From assembly GCA_023333565.1 (NCBI GenBank), contig JAJKFH010003080.1, positions 1 to 64,000 of the forward strand: 64,000 nt of DNA, in the 5' to 3' direction. The position numbers were made by a program, and so were the translations under genes. The notes beneath the pieces are model-generated. The model made no database searches, had not been told where the DNA came from, and was given only the letters and a program-made list of their open reading frames with translations. Origin of the DNA: Puffinus mauretanicus (lineage: Eukaryota > Chordata > Aves > Procellariiformes > Procellariidae). This document shows, piece after piece, positions 11,961 to 24,100 of the stretch (its first letter is position 1; each line of letters begins with the position of its first letter).

Positions 11961-12110
11961 TCCCGGTGGGGCTGCGGGTACCGGGCGGGGGGCGCGGGCG
12001 GCTCCGCTTTACGGCTGCGCGGCGGCCGCCGCAATGGGCGGGGAGTTTGCGACAGGCCGTAAAGCCGCCATGGGCGGGCCTGGGCCGAGGGCGGGCGGCA
12101 CCCCGCAGGG
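11930..12110 (-). promoter_or_regulatory. FAAP100: Probable FAAP100 CpG promoter and non-coding exon 1
   Basis: A CpG-dense block with GC boxes (GGGCGG) and GCCGCCATG (YY1-like). A perfect 10-bp inverted repeat, GCTTTACGGC (12006-12015) and GCCGTAAAGC (12056-12065), brackets a 40-bp centre. On the minus strand a donor-like CCCGGTACCC follows at about 11980, which could splice to the acceptor before 11480, making exon 1 untranslated. Promoter assignment is inferred from position and composition. Confidence 0.5.
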
Positions 12111-12218
12111 TCGGTACCGGGATGGGGGGGGGGTGGTGGATGAAGCCGCCAGCCCGGGGCGCTGGGACCCTCCGTGGCGGAGGCGCAGAGAAGAGCGAGG
12201 CGATGCTGGCGGCAGCGA

Positions 12219-12224
12219 CTTTAT
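12219..12224 (-). terminator. Poly(A) signal AATAAA of the small secreted-protein gene
   Basis: TTTATT on the plus strand reads AATAAA on the minus strand, 167 bp after the stop codon at 12391-12393. Confidence 0.7.
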
Positions 12225-12390
12225 TAATGGCGAGTGGGGGGCCGGGTTGGGCCCCCCTCCAGGGGGGCAGAGGCCTGCCCCACAGCACGGGCCTGACCCA
12301 CCCCCGCCCCGTGGGTGCGGGCACGACCCAGCTGCTGGGACGGACCCCCCCTCCCCAGCTTGGCTGTGCCCCCCCCGGGTGCTGGGGTGG

Positions 12391-13119
12391 CTACTGCGGG
12401 GCGTGGGGGGGCCTGCGGGCGGGCTGGGGCAGCCCCCGCCGGCGTGGGGGGGCTCCGGGGCCGCGGGCCCGGCTCAGCTGGTCCACGAAGGCCTCCACCT
12501 CGGCGAAGCGTGCCGACAGCCGCCCCAGCTGCTCCTTCAGGGCGCTGAAGTCCCGGTACAGATCATCCAGGGCCCCCGACAGCGACTGGATCCTGCGCGG
12601 GGGAGAGGGGTGAGGGCGCGGGACCCCCGCCAACCCTCCCCACCCGTCCCGGGGGGGCATTGCCGGTCCCCGCGGCCCCTCACCTCCCATAGTCGGGCAG
12701 CACGGTCTGGTGGTCGAACAGCAACAGGTTCCTCATCTGGGAGGTGATGGCGAACTTCCAGTTGTCCAGGACCAGCGTCAGGTTGGCGCAGCCCTTCATC
12801 GGTGCCCTCCCAGCTGCGGGGACCGGAGGGGACAGGCTGGCCGGGGCAGGACCCCAAGTGGCCCCAGGAGCCTGGCCGCAGGCCGGACCCCCGCCCCAGC
12901 ACCCCTCCGGCCCCACAGCCGGGGGCAGCTGCCCGCGGTTGGGCAGGGAAGCTCTGGCCCTGCCCGTACCCGAGCGCTGGCAGCCCCTGCATGGCGGGGA
13001 GGGGGTCCCGAGTCCCGGGGGTTACCGTCTGCTCCGTCGTCCCACGCCGCTGGCCGCCGCTTCACCTTGGCGGCGCAGCCCAGAGCCACGAGGAGCAGGA
13101 GGGGGAGAAGTCGCAACAT
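12391..13119 (-). CDS. Unrecognised small secreted coiled-coil protein
   Basis: Three coding exons: 13119-13026, 12813-12684, 12592-12391 (stop TAG), with good GT-AG borders and matching phases; 426 bp, 141 residues. The N-terminus ([17 protein letters not shown]) is a clear signal peptide followed by a basic stretch (KVKRRP). The mature part has one cysteine, just before an N-glycosylation sequon (CANLT, Asn42), then [17 protein letters not shown]. Exon 3 is a heptad-like amphipathic helix ([15 protein letters not shown]...[18 protein letters not shown]) and the C-terminus is Pro/Arg-rich. The single cysteine suggests disulfide-linked dimers held by a coiled coil (inference). An acceptor at about 13130 and a donor after 13314 suggest a non-coding first exon near 13314-13460. 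An independent AATAAA at 12219 supports a real transcript. I cannot name the family; the architecture resembles small secreted proteins such as PLAC9, but I see no convincing sequence match. Confidence 0.72.
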
Positions 13120-13313
13120 GGCGCTGCTGCGGGAGAGCACGGTGAGAAGGGTCCCGGCCCCGGCCAGCTCCCAGCCGCGGACAGGAGGGAGCCGGGGCAC
13201 CGCGGCCCTGGGACAGGGACCCCGAGGCTGGGTGCCTCGTGGGGTGTCGCATCCCCGAGGGCTGGGCTGGGCACGTGGGACCCGGCACCATCGGAGCCCT
13301 TTCTGCCTCCTAC

Positions 13314-13460
13314 CTGCGCTGAGGTCCCGGCCAGCGTAGACGAGGCAGCCGCTTGCCGGGCTCGGCTCCCCCGGCTCTGGCTCCGCGTGGCTCCTGCCTT
13401 CCCTTTTCACCGCGCTGGTCTGGCGCGGGGCCCGGCCGCACGCGGCTCCAGCGCTGATTG
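13314..13460 (-). promoter_or_regulatory. Possible untranslated exon 1 and promoter of the small secreted-protein gene
   Basis: On the minus strand CTCAGCGCAG|GTAGGAGG is a strong donor (exon end 13314), preceded by a CpG-rich block. It can splice to CTCTCCCGCAG|CAGCGCC just before the ATG at 13119. The 5' limit is a guess. The block is only about 180 bp from the NPLOC4 poly(A) signal. Confidence 0.4.
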
Positions 13461-13637
13461 CAAACAGACTGTCCAGCCGCAGCACAGCCGCGGGCAGGGG
13501 ACGGGGCGCCAAGTGCCCAGTGATGGGGTGCAGCGTCCCCCCCCGGGAGAGCCGAGTGTCCCGGCCCCAGCACGGCGCAGCCCCTACGTGGGTAACAGAG
13601 CGCAGGAGGCATGGCGCTGGCTCTCGTTTCAGGTACT

Positions 13638-15121
13638 TTTATTCAACTTATTCGCAGACCCTGCATCCGGGTCAGTCCAGTCCCAGCACCGCACACCGCT
13701 GCAACCCCAAACACCAAAGAACGGAGGGGAAAAGCAAACCGCAGCCCACGAGCCCCGCGGTGGGGCCGGGCGGCTGCTCCGCTAATGCCGGCGGAACGAA
13801 GCCTTCGGCAGAGCCCAGGCAGGCGCTCGCCAGCAGCGGCGAGGGAGGCCGCCAGGCACAGGGATGCCGGGGGTCCCTGCCACGTTGTCCGCCCGCAGCG
13901 CCAGGGCAGGGGGTCAGAGGCCCTGCGAGAGGAGGACCGAGCCCCCAGGGCACCGCAAGCATCTGCCTGCCCCCTCCCCAGCCGGGGTCTAAAGGGGAGA
14001 GAGAGCAGCAGGAGCGTGGCCTGACCCCCAGCTCTGGCCCTGCACTGGGAAGGACGCGCTCAGAAGGGGTGTGGGCACAGGGGAAGGTGCCAGCTGCAGG
14101 GGCCAGCTCCCTCGCCAAGCCAGGGCACATGGGCAGTGAGGTGGGTGCCCGAGTTATGCAGCTCCCCCCACATGGCCTCCCTCCAAAGGAGGGGACGAGC
14201 TGCTGCCCGCGGTGCCTCACACCTTCCCCGGGAGCTGACCCGCTCCCTGCGGGGCGACACGGCACACGGGGGGGACACAGCGCTCCTGCAGCCCCCGCGG
14301 TGGACAGGCAGGACACGGGGTGCGCCCCGCGGGCAGCCGAACACACGCCAACCTCAGCGCGCGCAGCTGGGTGCCGAAGCATCTCTGCCGCACGAGAGGG
14401 AGCGAGCACGGCTCGGCGCTGTGCGTGCCGTGCCACAGGAGCAGTGCCAAGCCCAGAGCTGGCGCATGCCCGCCCCTTGTCCGGTGCCAAGGGGGGCCCG
14501 TCCTGCTCCGGGAGCGCTGCCAGCACGCGGGGCCCAGCCTGGCAGAGCTGCCGTCTGGCCCAGCGCTGTTAACAGTCGTCTGCTCGCCCTGCCTGCACCG
14601 TTTAGCACAAAAGCTGTCGGTACCCGGGCACCCAAGCCTGGCAGCAGCGACCCACGCAGGCAGGGATAGGGGAGCAAAGCTGCGGGCAGGGAGATGCCAA
14701 AGCCTCCCCGGCAGCTCCACTATGCCGGGAGGCTGCTTTGGGCAGACAAGCGGGCAGGGAGGGAGGTGCCCTGGCTGGCCCCAGCCCCCCCGAGCCCCAG
14801 GAGCAGGCTAGGACAGCAGGTGGAGGCGGCGGGGGGACAGCCCGGCCCCGCTGGGCGAAGGCTGAGGTTAAGCATTGGTTTTCCAGGCCGGGGGCCGGTG
14901 TCAAGATAAAGCCAGGGTGCCCGGCGCCTGCTGCGACTATGGGGCTGCCCCTGAAAGGGAGCGAGGAGTAACTGGGGAGGGCTGGAGCCGCCCCCAGCCC
15001 GGCTCTGCATCCTGGGGTGCCTGATGGCGGGAAGCGGAAGGGAGGATGGGGAAGGGACAAGCACCACTCCTGCTGCTCGAGGGTTTGCTCTGTATTGGAG
15101 TCTGCCGCTGCGCCGGCGTGG
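13638..15121 (-). terminator. NPLOC4: NPLOC4 3' UTR with AATAAA poly(A) signal
   Basis: About 1.5 kb of non-coding sequence follows the NPLOC4 stop at 15122-15124. TTTATT at 13638-13643 (AATAAA on the minus strand) is the first canonical signal. The segment is GC-rich and shows no conserved coding sequence on either strand. Confidence 0.7.
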
Positions 15122-18100
15122 CTAGGTCCGGGGCAGGCTGCACATCTCGCAGTGGTCCGTGCCCGGCTGGTTCATGAAGGTGCAGTGCTGGCAGGCCCAC
15201 ATGGCTGCCGACACGGCGTGCGTCGAGCCGCCCATGGCACCGTACTCCTGTAGTCCTGAGATCTGGACACCGACTGTGCCTGCGAGAGAAAAGAGCCCAG
15301 TCAAAGCAGGGGGGAAGCGCTGAGACCAGGCAGGTCCCCTGCCTAAACCCAGAGCAAGTTTCCTGTCCCAACGCAGGCAGGAGGGTCCCTGCCGAGATGC
15401 TGCCCTCAGCCCCCAGGCCGGCACCCTGGGGAGATCTCAGCACCCCGCAGCCGAGCACTGTGGATCCCACACTGCAGCCCCACAGCCCAGCCCCACTCCC
15501 CGCTCAGTGCGGCGGGGACTGCTCAGGGCCAAGGAACAGCTTTCCTCCCGCCCGAGCCTCCAGCAGCCGCGGCGGCGGCCGGAGAGCAGCACTGCGCAGC
15601 CACCGGCCAGCCCAGCCCAGCCCTGGCCCGGGGGACAAGGGACCCCTCCCAGAGGGACCCCGTCTCTTACTGCAGAGCTGCTCGATGGTGGCCCACTGCT
15701 CCGATTTCTTCCAGGTCTGTGCGAGCTCCTCATTCTTGGTCCTCACAGCTTCCAGCAACAAGCTGATGCTGTCCTGGAAGCCATAAGGGGGAAATCAGCG
15801 CTGGACGCTCCTCCGGCACCCAGGCTGGAGCTGTGACCAGGGAAGGGCCTCCCTGCCCTCCTCCACCAGCCACAGCAAGACAGAGCTGCGAGTCCGAGCT
15901 GCTGCCCCTTTGGCTTGCAGCAGTGACGTTCACCGGCAGGGAGCAAATGCAGTTTATTCCTTCTGCTCCCCACAGCACTCAGACACACTCCTAAAACCCA
16001 AATGCTTCCTTTTCCTCTGCGTGGAGGACGTTCTCACCTAACCAGGCTGCAGCCGACCGCCGCACTGCCCTGTGCGGGAGAGCGTGCCGGCGCTGCCAGC
16101 TGAGCCCAACTCCCGGGGGTGCAAACCCGCCGTGCCGGAGCACGCTGGCGCCCGGCCCCGGCCACGCACGCAGCCCCGGCCTGATCTCCAGCTGCCCAGG
16201 GTCAGCCCGGCTGCCCTGCACATGCGCAGTCCTCGGCACCCTCGAAGCCTCTGGCAAACACATGGCCCTTTTCGCTGGCGTGCTGCTTACAGCGGGAAGG
16301 TCCGGCGGTGCAGATGTGAGCCAGGGGCCTGGGCAGCCGCCAAGCTCCCGGTGCCCGGCCAAGAGAGGCAGAGCTGCACAGCCAGGAAGTCGTTGGCCTC
16401 ACCGAGATTTAGGGGCTCTGATCTCGTTATCGTTACAACAGGAATTTCTGATTCTGAGATATTTTTAAAAACGTTTCCAGCTCTTGGAGCCACAGCCAAG
16501 TTGGCTCTGTCCGGTGTGTGACCGTGCTAACAACCACCACCCCCTCACTGCTCCGAGCACGCGCGGAGAGCTCTTGGTCTAGTCGGGGGCTTTGGTTTCG
16601 CTTTTTAATCCCTCTGCCGACAGCTCAGCAGAAGAGGCGCTGGGCCAGCAGCACGGCCTGCCCTGTGCGCGCACCCAGGCAGGGGACGTGCCCGGGGGCG
16701 GCAGGCTGGGTCGGTGTCCTCCACGCACAGAAGTGACACCCTGCGAGGAGCTCGGGGCCCCGGGGACGGTGATGCTGACACGACCCTTTTCTCCCCGTTA
16801 CGTACCCGCAGAGGCATGACCTCGTTTGTGACCAGGAAGAGGAGCAGATGGAAATCGGAAATCATGTCTAGGAAAACGGAGGAAGTATTTTGGGACAGGT
16901 ACGTGGCCAAGCTGTGGAAGTCCTGCAGAGAGAGGAAATTAATAGAGAGAAGTCACTTCCCCCCCCCAGGCAATAACTTTATTTTCCTGTTTGGATCCAC
17001 TAACAGACACTGTAACATTTGGGGCATTGCCTGCAATGTGCAGAGACCCTCCCGAAATCAACTCCCAGGCTGGCTGACCAAATTGCAGCTAACAACTTCC
17101 AGAGAAAAGGATCTTTGGGCCCACACTAGCTCTCCTTTCCGAACACCTGAACACCTCCAGCGCATACAGAGCGGATCTCAGACCCAGGAGATGCTGAGCA
17201 GAGGCCAGTCAGCTCAGCGCAAAGCCCAGTCCCTAAGGAAAAGAGGCAGATGAGGACAAAGCAGCCCCTTCTTCTCCAACTCCATCTTTTTCTCTGCTCT
17301 TGAACCCTGGGCATCCTCAGAAACGAGGAAAAGCTGTCGTTGAACAGCTGTCCTCTCCCACTCTGCTGACAGAGCCACGACGGGCAGTGACCCTTCTCTT
17401 GTGACGACTTTTGGAGGAAGCCTTTGACATCTTTGGCACGGCCTCCTTAGAGAAACGAGCTGTGGCTGCTTTAAAGCAACTCGAGCTTTCCGTGTGCTGG
17501 CAAAACCCAGCGAAAGCCTTGAGCTGTCCTGCAGCTGCCTCTGCTCAACGCTATGGGCCCCTTGCAGTAACTGGCCTCTGCGTTTTAAAAATCCATCCGG
17601 GAAGAGAAGTCAGCGTTCTCAGAGCTGGAGCAACAGACCCTTGTCCCACTCCTGTTGGCAGGGAGAAGCGGGTCCCATGCTGTCACCGTGGGGCTGGAGC
17701 CCCCCGACCTCTTTGGTGCTGTCTGGGAGGCGGCAGCCCTGGCACAGAGCGAGGAGCCCAGGTCCCCATCACCGAGCAGGCGGGGAGCGAGGCGTCCAGC
17801 CGGCTGATCGGCATGCAGACGCTGCTCCGCGCAGGAAGGTGTTTGGCAAGCGCTGGACTGAACCGCGAAGGGGTGATTTAAGGGCACAAACTGCAGCCGT
17901 CTCTTTGCAGATATTAGTAAGTGCAAGGGAGACAGACGACCTATCTGTATTAAACACAGCTTTGTTATGAATCGCTCCTTACCTGAGTTTCTCCCAGCAC
18001 ATCGCGGTTCTCGATGGGGAATGGATTTTGAGAAATAGAAAAAGTGTAGACTGGATCCTTGGGGAAAGTTGTAGTAATCTAAAAATCCAAGAAAGGACGA

Positions 18101-21100
18101 TCAGAGCGCCGACAGCAGGAGAGGCAAGTGGGATATGGGAAACAAGAGCAGCCACAGCTACAAATTAGAGCTCAGCCAGGAAGACAGCAAGGCAATTACA
18201 GCAGGGATCTTCTGACGGCTTTTAACATTTAAAGCGATATTCCAATCAGCACACCCCTGAGCTCCTGGCGATCGTTTCTAACGAAGCTGGAGGGAGATGT
18301 ACTGAGCTCCGTCCTGACAAGGGCACCACGATGCCGTGGAGAGCATCCCTCTCTGCAAAGGTCACCGGGACGCAGCAGCTCCCAGCACAGCTCTGCCCCG
18401 TGCCAGGCAGCTGCTGCTGGGGGTGTCACCCTGGGGGTGTCACCTTAACACCCGGGGGTGACAGGGGAGAGCGCGGACCCTGCGTCTGGCCACGGGGTAG
18501 ACAGGGGACCGTGCTGCTCCATTCGGGGCTGGAACGGGTACCAAGAAAACATCTTTGCACTTCGTTGAACAGAGTTACCCCATCATGCTCTGGGTGCGCT
18601 CACCCTGCCTCCTCCCTGCACCCTGTGCCGAAGGGACGGAGAACGGGGTAACACAACATTGCGCCTGCGTTACTGAGCTCCAAGCCAGTGTTTGGGCCAG
18701 CTTCTGAGATTTAAACCAGTCCTGATTCTGGGGCTTCAAAGCTTTGGTGTCAGTTACTGACTGTTGGGCCCTGTCGGCGAGGCCCTTTGTAAGCAGAGAT
18801 GCAGAAATACCTGCCATGACAGCATTAACTGGAATAATGCCTTTTTTTTTTTTTTTTAGAAAAAGAGACAAAACAAGATGCTTCAGAAATGCAGCTTTCC
18901 AGACTGCTCCTAAATGTATGTTCCATCAATCTGTTTTCATCTTAATTACACCCCAGGTAGCCCAGAAACAGATGCCTTTACTACTTGAGTAATAAATATG
19001 CTCCAGCGCTGCTGACTGGCAAGGGGCGTCCGAGAGCCCCGCACAATGGGCCCGTTGTTCCACACACGACATTTCTCTGTGTGAGTCACACCTCCCAGCG
19101 TCAGCCCGAGTGCTGCTCTGATGAGCGACACACACGGCAGATAGTGAACGGGGAAGAAGGACGAGGCAGTGGAAGCCTCCAGGCTGCCAGCTTCCCTGTG
19201 CCCGCGGGACACTGCCTGTGCCAGGGGCAGCTGGACAAGACCAGTTGCTCCGGTGGATTTAATCGTTATTGGCACCACCTCTAACTCCAGCAATATCATC
19301 TGTCATCCGAATTATTTGCTTTCCTGCCTTCCACACCGTAACAGTTTCCTTTCAAGCCAAAGGGCAGAGCCGTGCCCCAGTGCCTGGCAGCGCTTGCTCA
19401 CGGGCAGGCAGCAGCCCTGCTCCAGCCAAGCTGTGCTGTAGCGTGAATTCCCTCCCCCAAGAAAAGGCATTTCTGTACAACCAACCTGGTCTGCTGAGTC
19501 ACTAAAAGGAGCTGGATTCTTAATTGCTGCTAAGAGACAGACAACTGGAGCTCTCTAATTAGCTCCCCGTGAGGTAGCGCCCGGCACATGCATCCGTGGG
19601 GCTGGCCGCTTCCCCTGCTGCGTGGCTACGTGCCAGTTCAGAGCCGTGATAAGACACCAGGCAGTGCCTTCCCAGGAAGCAAATGTGTTCCCTGGCACCA
19701 CACCGATCCTAAGGAGCACTGCAGTTACCCCCGAGCACACCAACCTCTGCACTAGAAATGCCTGGCAGCAGAGGGAAAAGAAGAAAGAAAACAAATCTGT
19801 CCTATGAATCACCTCCAATGCCATTTTAGAGGTGGGTTAAGAACTTCACTCCACCCTGACCACGTCCTGCTGCAAGCAAACAAGTGCAACAGATACTTAC
19901 ATCTATGATTAGGTACTCAACCGGGAGCGGGCGAGCCAGCTGTGTGATCTCGTTGCCAAACTTGTCTATGTCCTGAAAGAAGAAGAGTCTTATTAGTCCT
20001 CAGCATGGAAGTGGCGTGAAGCCTAAGGGATCCTGCCCTGGAGATGCCCATGCAGGAGTCCGGGGATCCTCAGCTCTGGCAGATCACTAAGGGTGTAGAA
20101 AAGAACCTGCTCATATGTGGCTGGGTGCTGCAGAGCTGCCCAATTGCCTGCAGCTCCTCGGGGCTAGAGAGCTCTGTAACTCCGTAAGCCAGCCCTCTGT
20201 TTCCTCGTGAGCCACGGGAGGCCTTGTTTGCCTCAGTCACCACCACCGGAGAGGTGCCTGGCATCCTCTAAGCAGCGTACACGCCATTCACGGAGCAGTA
20301 CTGACTTAAAAGGGAGGGACAGCGCCACATCTGCTTTCTCAGCCAAGGCAAACCTGACTTTCTGCAAAACCGGCCACGAGTCTCTCATCCAACTCTCGCT
20401 TGGGAATTAGAAATCCAGGCACTTTCTCATACACAGACCTGAAGAGCCAGCATATCACAATGCATAAACTTGTTTTGCTTTGCCAGACGAATTGAACATA
20501 AAGTTTAATTATGGAGAAAAACGGCCAGCATATGTTCATTAATCATAAAATGACAATTAGACGTGATTTATGTCAAACATGCCGAGTTCAAACACAGCTT
20601 CAGAAATAAATTCATGAGAACTGACACTTTTCATTAAAGATTCTGTAAGAGGGGGTTGTATTTTCTACCTAAATCATCACTTAACATGTTATAAATCATC
20701 CATTGAGCCCCATATAAATCAGACGCCCATAATTTCCAATCAGGGACTTTACATTAAAGCTTACATTTACTGAGCTCTCAGAAGCCCCAGTGGCTGGAGG
20801 CAGACCCAGAGCCGCCGCACGCCAGCGGAGCCATCACCCTGACACCTCGGTAGTTTGGGGGAGCTCGGCGAGAGGCCGTGACCCGCGCCGGGTTTTGAGC
20901 GGCTGAGCCAGCGAGCACCATGCATCAGGATGAGCTGCCCACGGCTGACACCCTCCTCTCCCGAGCCGTATTTTCTCCCGGAGTACGCCACTCCCCCGCT
21001 ATCAGCATTTCTCGGTTACGCTAGTATTTACACAGCACAAATATGCGGTGTGGCAGCCAGCACCCCGCTCTCACGCTCTGCTCTCCCGGTACACCCAGAC

Positions 21101-24100
21101 GGACATCGCCCAAGCAGGCTCCGGCACGCTGCTCCCCTCCAGGCAACAGCCCCCCTTCCCGAGCCCCCTCCCCAAGCATCCTCTGTCCCTAGGAACAGTT
21201 CCCTTTGTAAAAAAAAAAATCTACCTTCCAGTCTTTGAAGCTCCTTTTAAAAGCAATTCCGATAAGGATCTTTTCTCCTTGAACATGACAGGTTGTTAGC
21301 CCTGTGGTTATTTCAGCAACAAGCCTGGTGGCTCGTGGCCTCAGATCTCTCTGGCTCTGACAGGAGCAGGAGGAGACGCGGAGCCTTTTCAGGGAGATCA
21401 CAGGACCTGAAAGCTAACCTGCTTCTAGATCTCGGTGATACCGCAAGAGTCAGGAATCAAATCCAATCAGACCGAATCAGCTTCCCAAACACAGTCCTGC
21501 CCCTGCAAGAAAGAACCTGCAACAACTCACACATAATTAGCCCATCTGGAATTCATTTTCAAATCTAATTTTTCCAGCACCTGTTCGCTTTAATCTCCGC
21601 CTCTGGGGATTTCCATGTTAAATGCCTTCTTTTTAATGTCATGCTGCTGAGGCTTTCAAGACATGCACTAGACTTACTACCAAACTGGAACTTCGCCCCC
21701 CCGAGTCGAGGATATGTCCTGACCCTGCCCCTCCCCAGACAGAAAAGCCCCCCCTGCCCCAATGCCGGCACTCTTCTCCAACCCCCATGCACCATTTTAT
21801 TAGGCAATTATGTTTTAAAGGCCTTAACAAACGTCAAGCTGGGAGAATTGCTGGGAGAAAGACATCTTCATCCTGAACTTGGCAGACGCTGGGGCCCCAG
21901 CAGCGCCTCTTGGCACGTTATTGCTGCAGCCCCAGAGCCCGAGACCCCCAAAGCCACGAACGCCCAGCGGCAACCACTCCAAAGGGAGGCCAGGAAAGGG
22001 TTAATGAAGGTGCAAGTATTTGGCTCCTGGACAAAAATCAAGCAGCAAGGCCTGGAGGATTTGGGCAATGAATCATCCCGAAGACAGGAGCAAACTGGAG
22101 AGTGCATCAGGCACTGCGATTAGAGCCTTTCAAACCGCTGTTTGGAGGCCGAAGCTGCAAACGGGTGAGGTCAAACAGGGCAAAGGATGGGGGCACCCGC
22201 AGGGAGCGCGGCCGGCTGCATCGCACACCTCTGCGGCACTGCAGGATGGCTGCAGCAGGAAAGGCTTCTGGGTGGCTTCAAGATTTCCAAGACGAGGGTG
22301 GTGGGAGCAGCCAAGCGAGGCGCCGGGGCGGCTGTCAGCCAGGAGGGAGGCTCCGGCTCCGTGTCCCAGGGTCAGCTGCTAGCATCCCATGCCATTAGCA
22401 TCCCATTCCCTTAGTCTTCCCCATGGGTTCACTCTGCTGAAGGTACCGTGGAGCTGAGCAGCTGCCTGTCCTTTCTGTGTGTTAATAAAGCCCAGCCTTG
22501 CTCTTCCCTCTGCTGATTTCCAAGAGCTTTACGGGGCAGTCCTGCCCCCCTGCACAGATAGAGCAGCTGACGCACAGAAACGAAGAGACTTTTCCAAGAG
22601 CAAGTGATAGGTCAGTGAGAGTTGAAACCTTCTCAGGAGACTCTTCATGAGCTAATCAAGCATCCTCCTCCCCAGAGCAGCTGGGACATCTAAGGCTAAG
22701 AAGGCTTTTCCAGCCCAACATGAACAGTTGGTAGGAGGCCAGGCAGGGGAAGTCCTTCGCTGCTAGTGAAAACTCCCCGCAGAAGTCTCCACGCAGCCTG
22801 GCTATCGCGTTTTCCCTGGGAAGAGGATTTCAAAGCGAAGGGATGAAAGCCACGCGTGCCACACTGGGGACAGCCTGGCTCAGAGGTCCCGTTCGGCTCT
22901 AATCAAAGCAGTGCCCTGGCTCGGGGCTCTCCCAGGGCCAGATGGGACCACATTTAACAGATGACGAGCCAAGGCCCAGACACCGTCTCAGCCGTTGTAA
23001 ATGCAAAAAGCACGTGCAGGGCTCTACGGGGGCGAAGGGCTCTTTCACAACACTGGTGCCATTGTAAAGGGCTTTCATCTTATACCATCCCAAAGAAACT
23101 TGGGGGAATATTAAGGCAGTTGTAAAATGCAATTCATTGCAAGGATGACATCTTCATGTTTGCACTGAGCTGAGGCAAATACCTGTGATAAGAGACAAAG
23201 CCAGCCAGTCCCAAAATCCAATTATTCAAGTGTTTCAAAGGGTCTGTAAAACACAGCAATCTCTTTCGCCTATTTGGTGGGAGGCTGAAATGCCCATGAA
23301 GCTAACCACGGAGCAGAGCAGGCAGGTCTGTGGGGAGCAGAGTTAGGCAATGCTGCAGCACTGCAAAGTTACGGGCTCGGCAGACTGACTGCAGTGAGCT
23401 GGGAACAGGCGGAGAGCAGGCACGGGGTGCAGGCAGCCCGACGGGAGGGATCACACCCGGCTGGGGCGCTGAGCACCACTTGCAAGTAACTTCAGCTCTG
23501 AATAATCAACCCACGGTTTGGAAGGTACATTCTTAGTGAAATCAAAATCAATATGGGTATTTTCTAGAACCAGACGGATAAAGGAGGAGGCTGCTCGAAG
23601 GCAGAAGACAGGGAATGGAAAATGCCCATATGTAATATTCAGCTGGGCTCTCCCTCACCCAGCTGAGAGGGTGAAGTGGCCATCGGAACATCGTCCTCTT
23701 TACTCACAAAGACAGCGGTTATCCCGACTTGTGTGTCTGTGTCTTGACAAGAGCCACTCCTTCATGGGTTTTGTTGCATTGACCTCACCAAGAAGCGTGT
23801 GCCGGCTGTGCAACATTCGAATTGGAAACAGCACCGCGCTGTAACGCTTCACAGACAACCTGGGAGGTGAAGGGGGATGTTTTCTTCCTTCTGGCTAATC
23901 TTACCTGGAGAGGCATCTCAGAGAAAAGTAACTTGTACTCATGGTCCCCAAAGCCCTCGACTTTCATGCTCTAGAGCAGAACTCTAGCCTTCGCGAGCCA
24001 GGAAAGCAACGGCCGCATGTAGAAAGCGCATACTGCCAATTCCACTGGGGTGGTTCCTCCAAGCAGCGGGGCTAGTGGCCAACATAAAGAGAATGGTAAA

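Noticed and set aside
11047..12324. 425-aa minus-strand open frame covering the FAAP100 start
   Set aside because: Only the 55-residue FAAP100 exon 1 inside it is conserved; the rest is G-rich low complexity (GWDGMGWDGG-like) from the ATCCC repeat.
18842..18857. Poly(T) runs as tails of young retrotransposons
   Set aside because: No target-site duplications or recognisable element bodies flank them; treated as microsatellites.
22102..22489. Possible plus-strand gene ending at the AATAAA at 22484 in NPLOC4 intron 12
   Set aside because: No conserved protein, no splice pattern and no promoter signal upstream; a lone hexamer is expected by chance in a 7-kb AT-rich intron.
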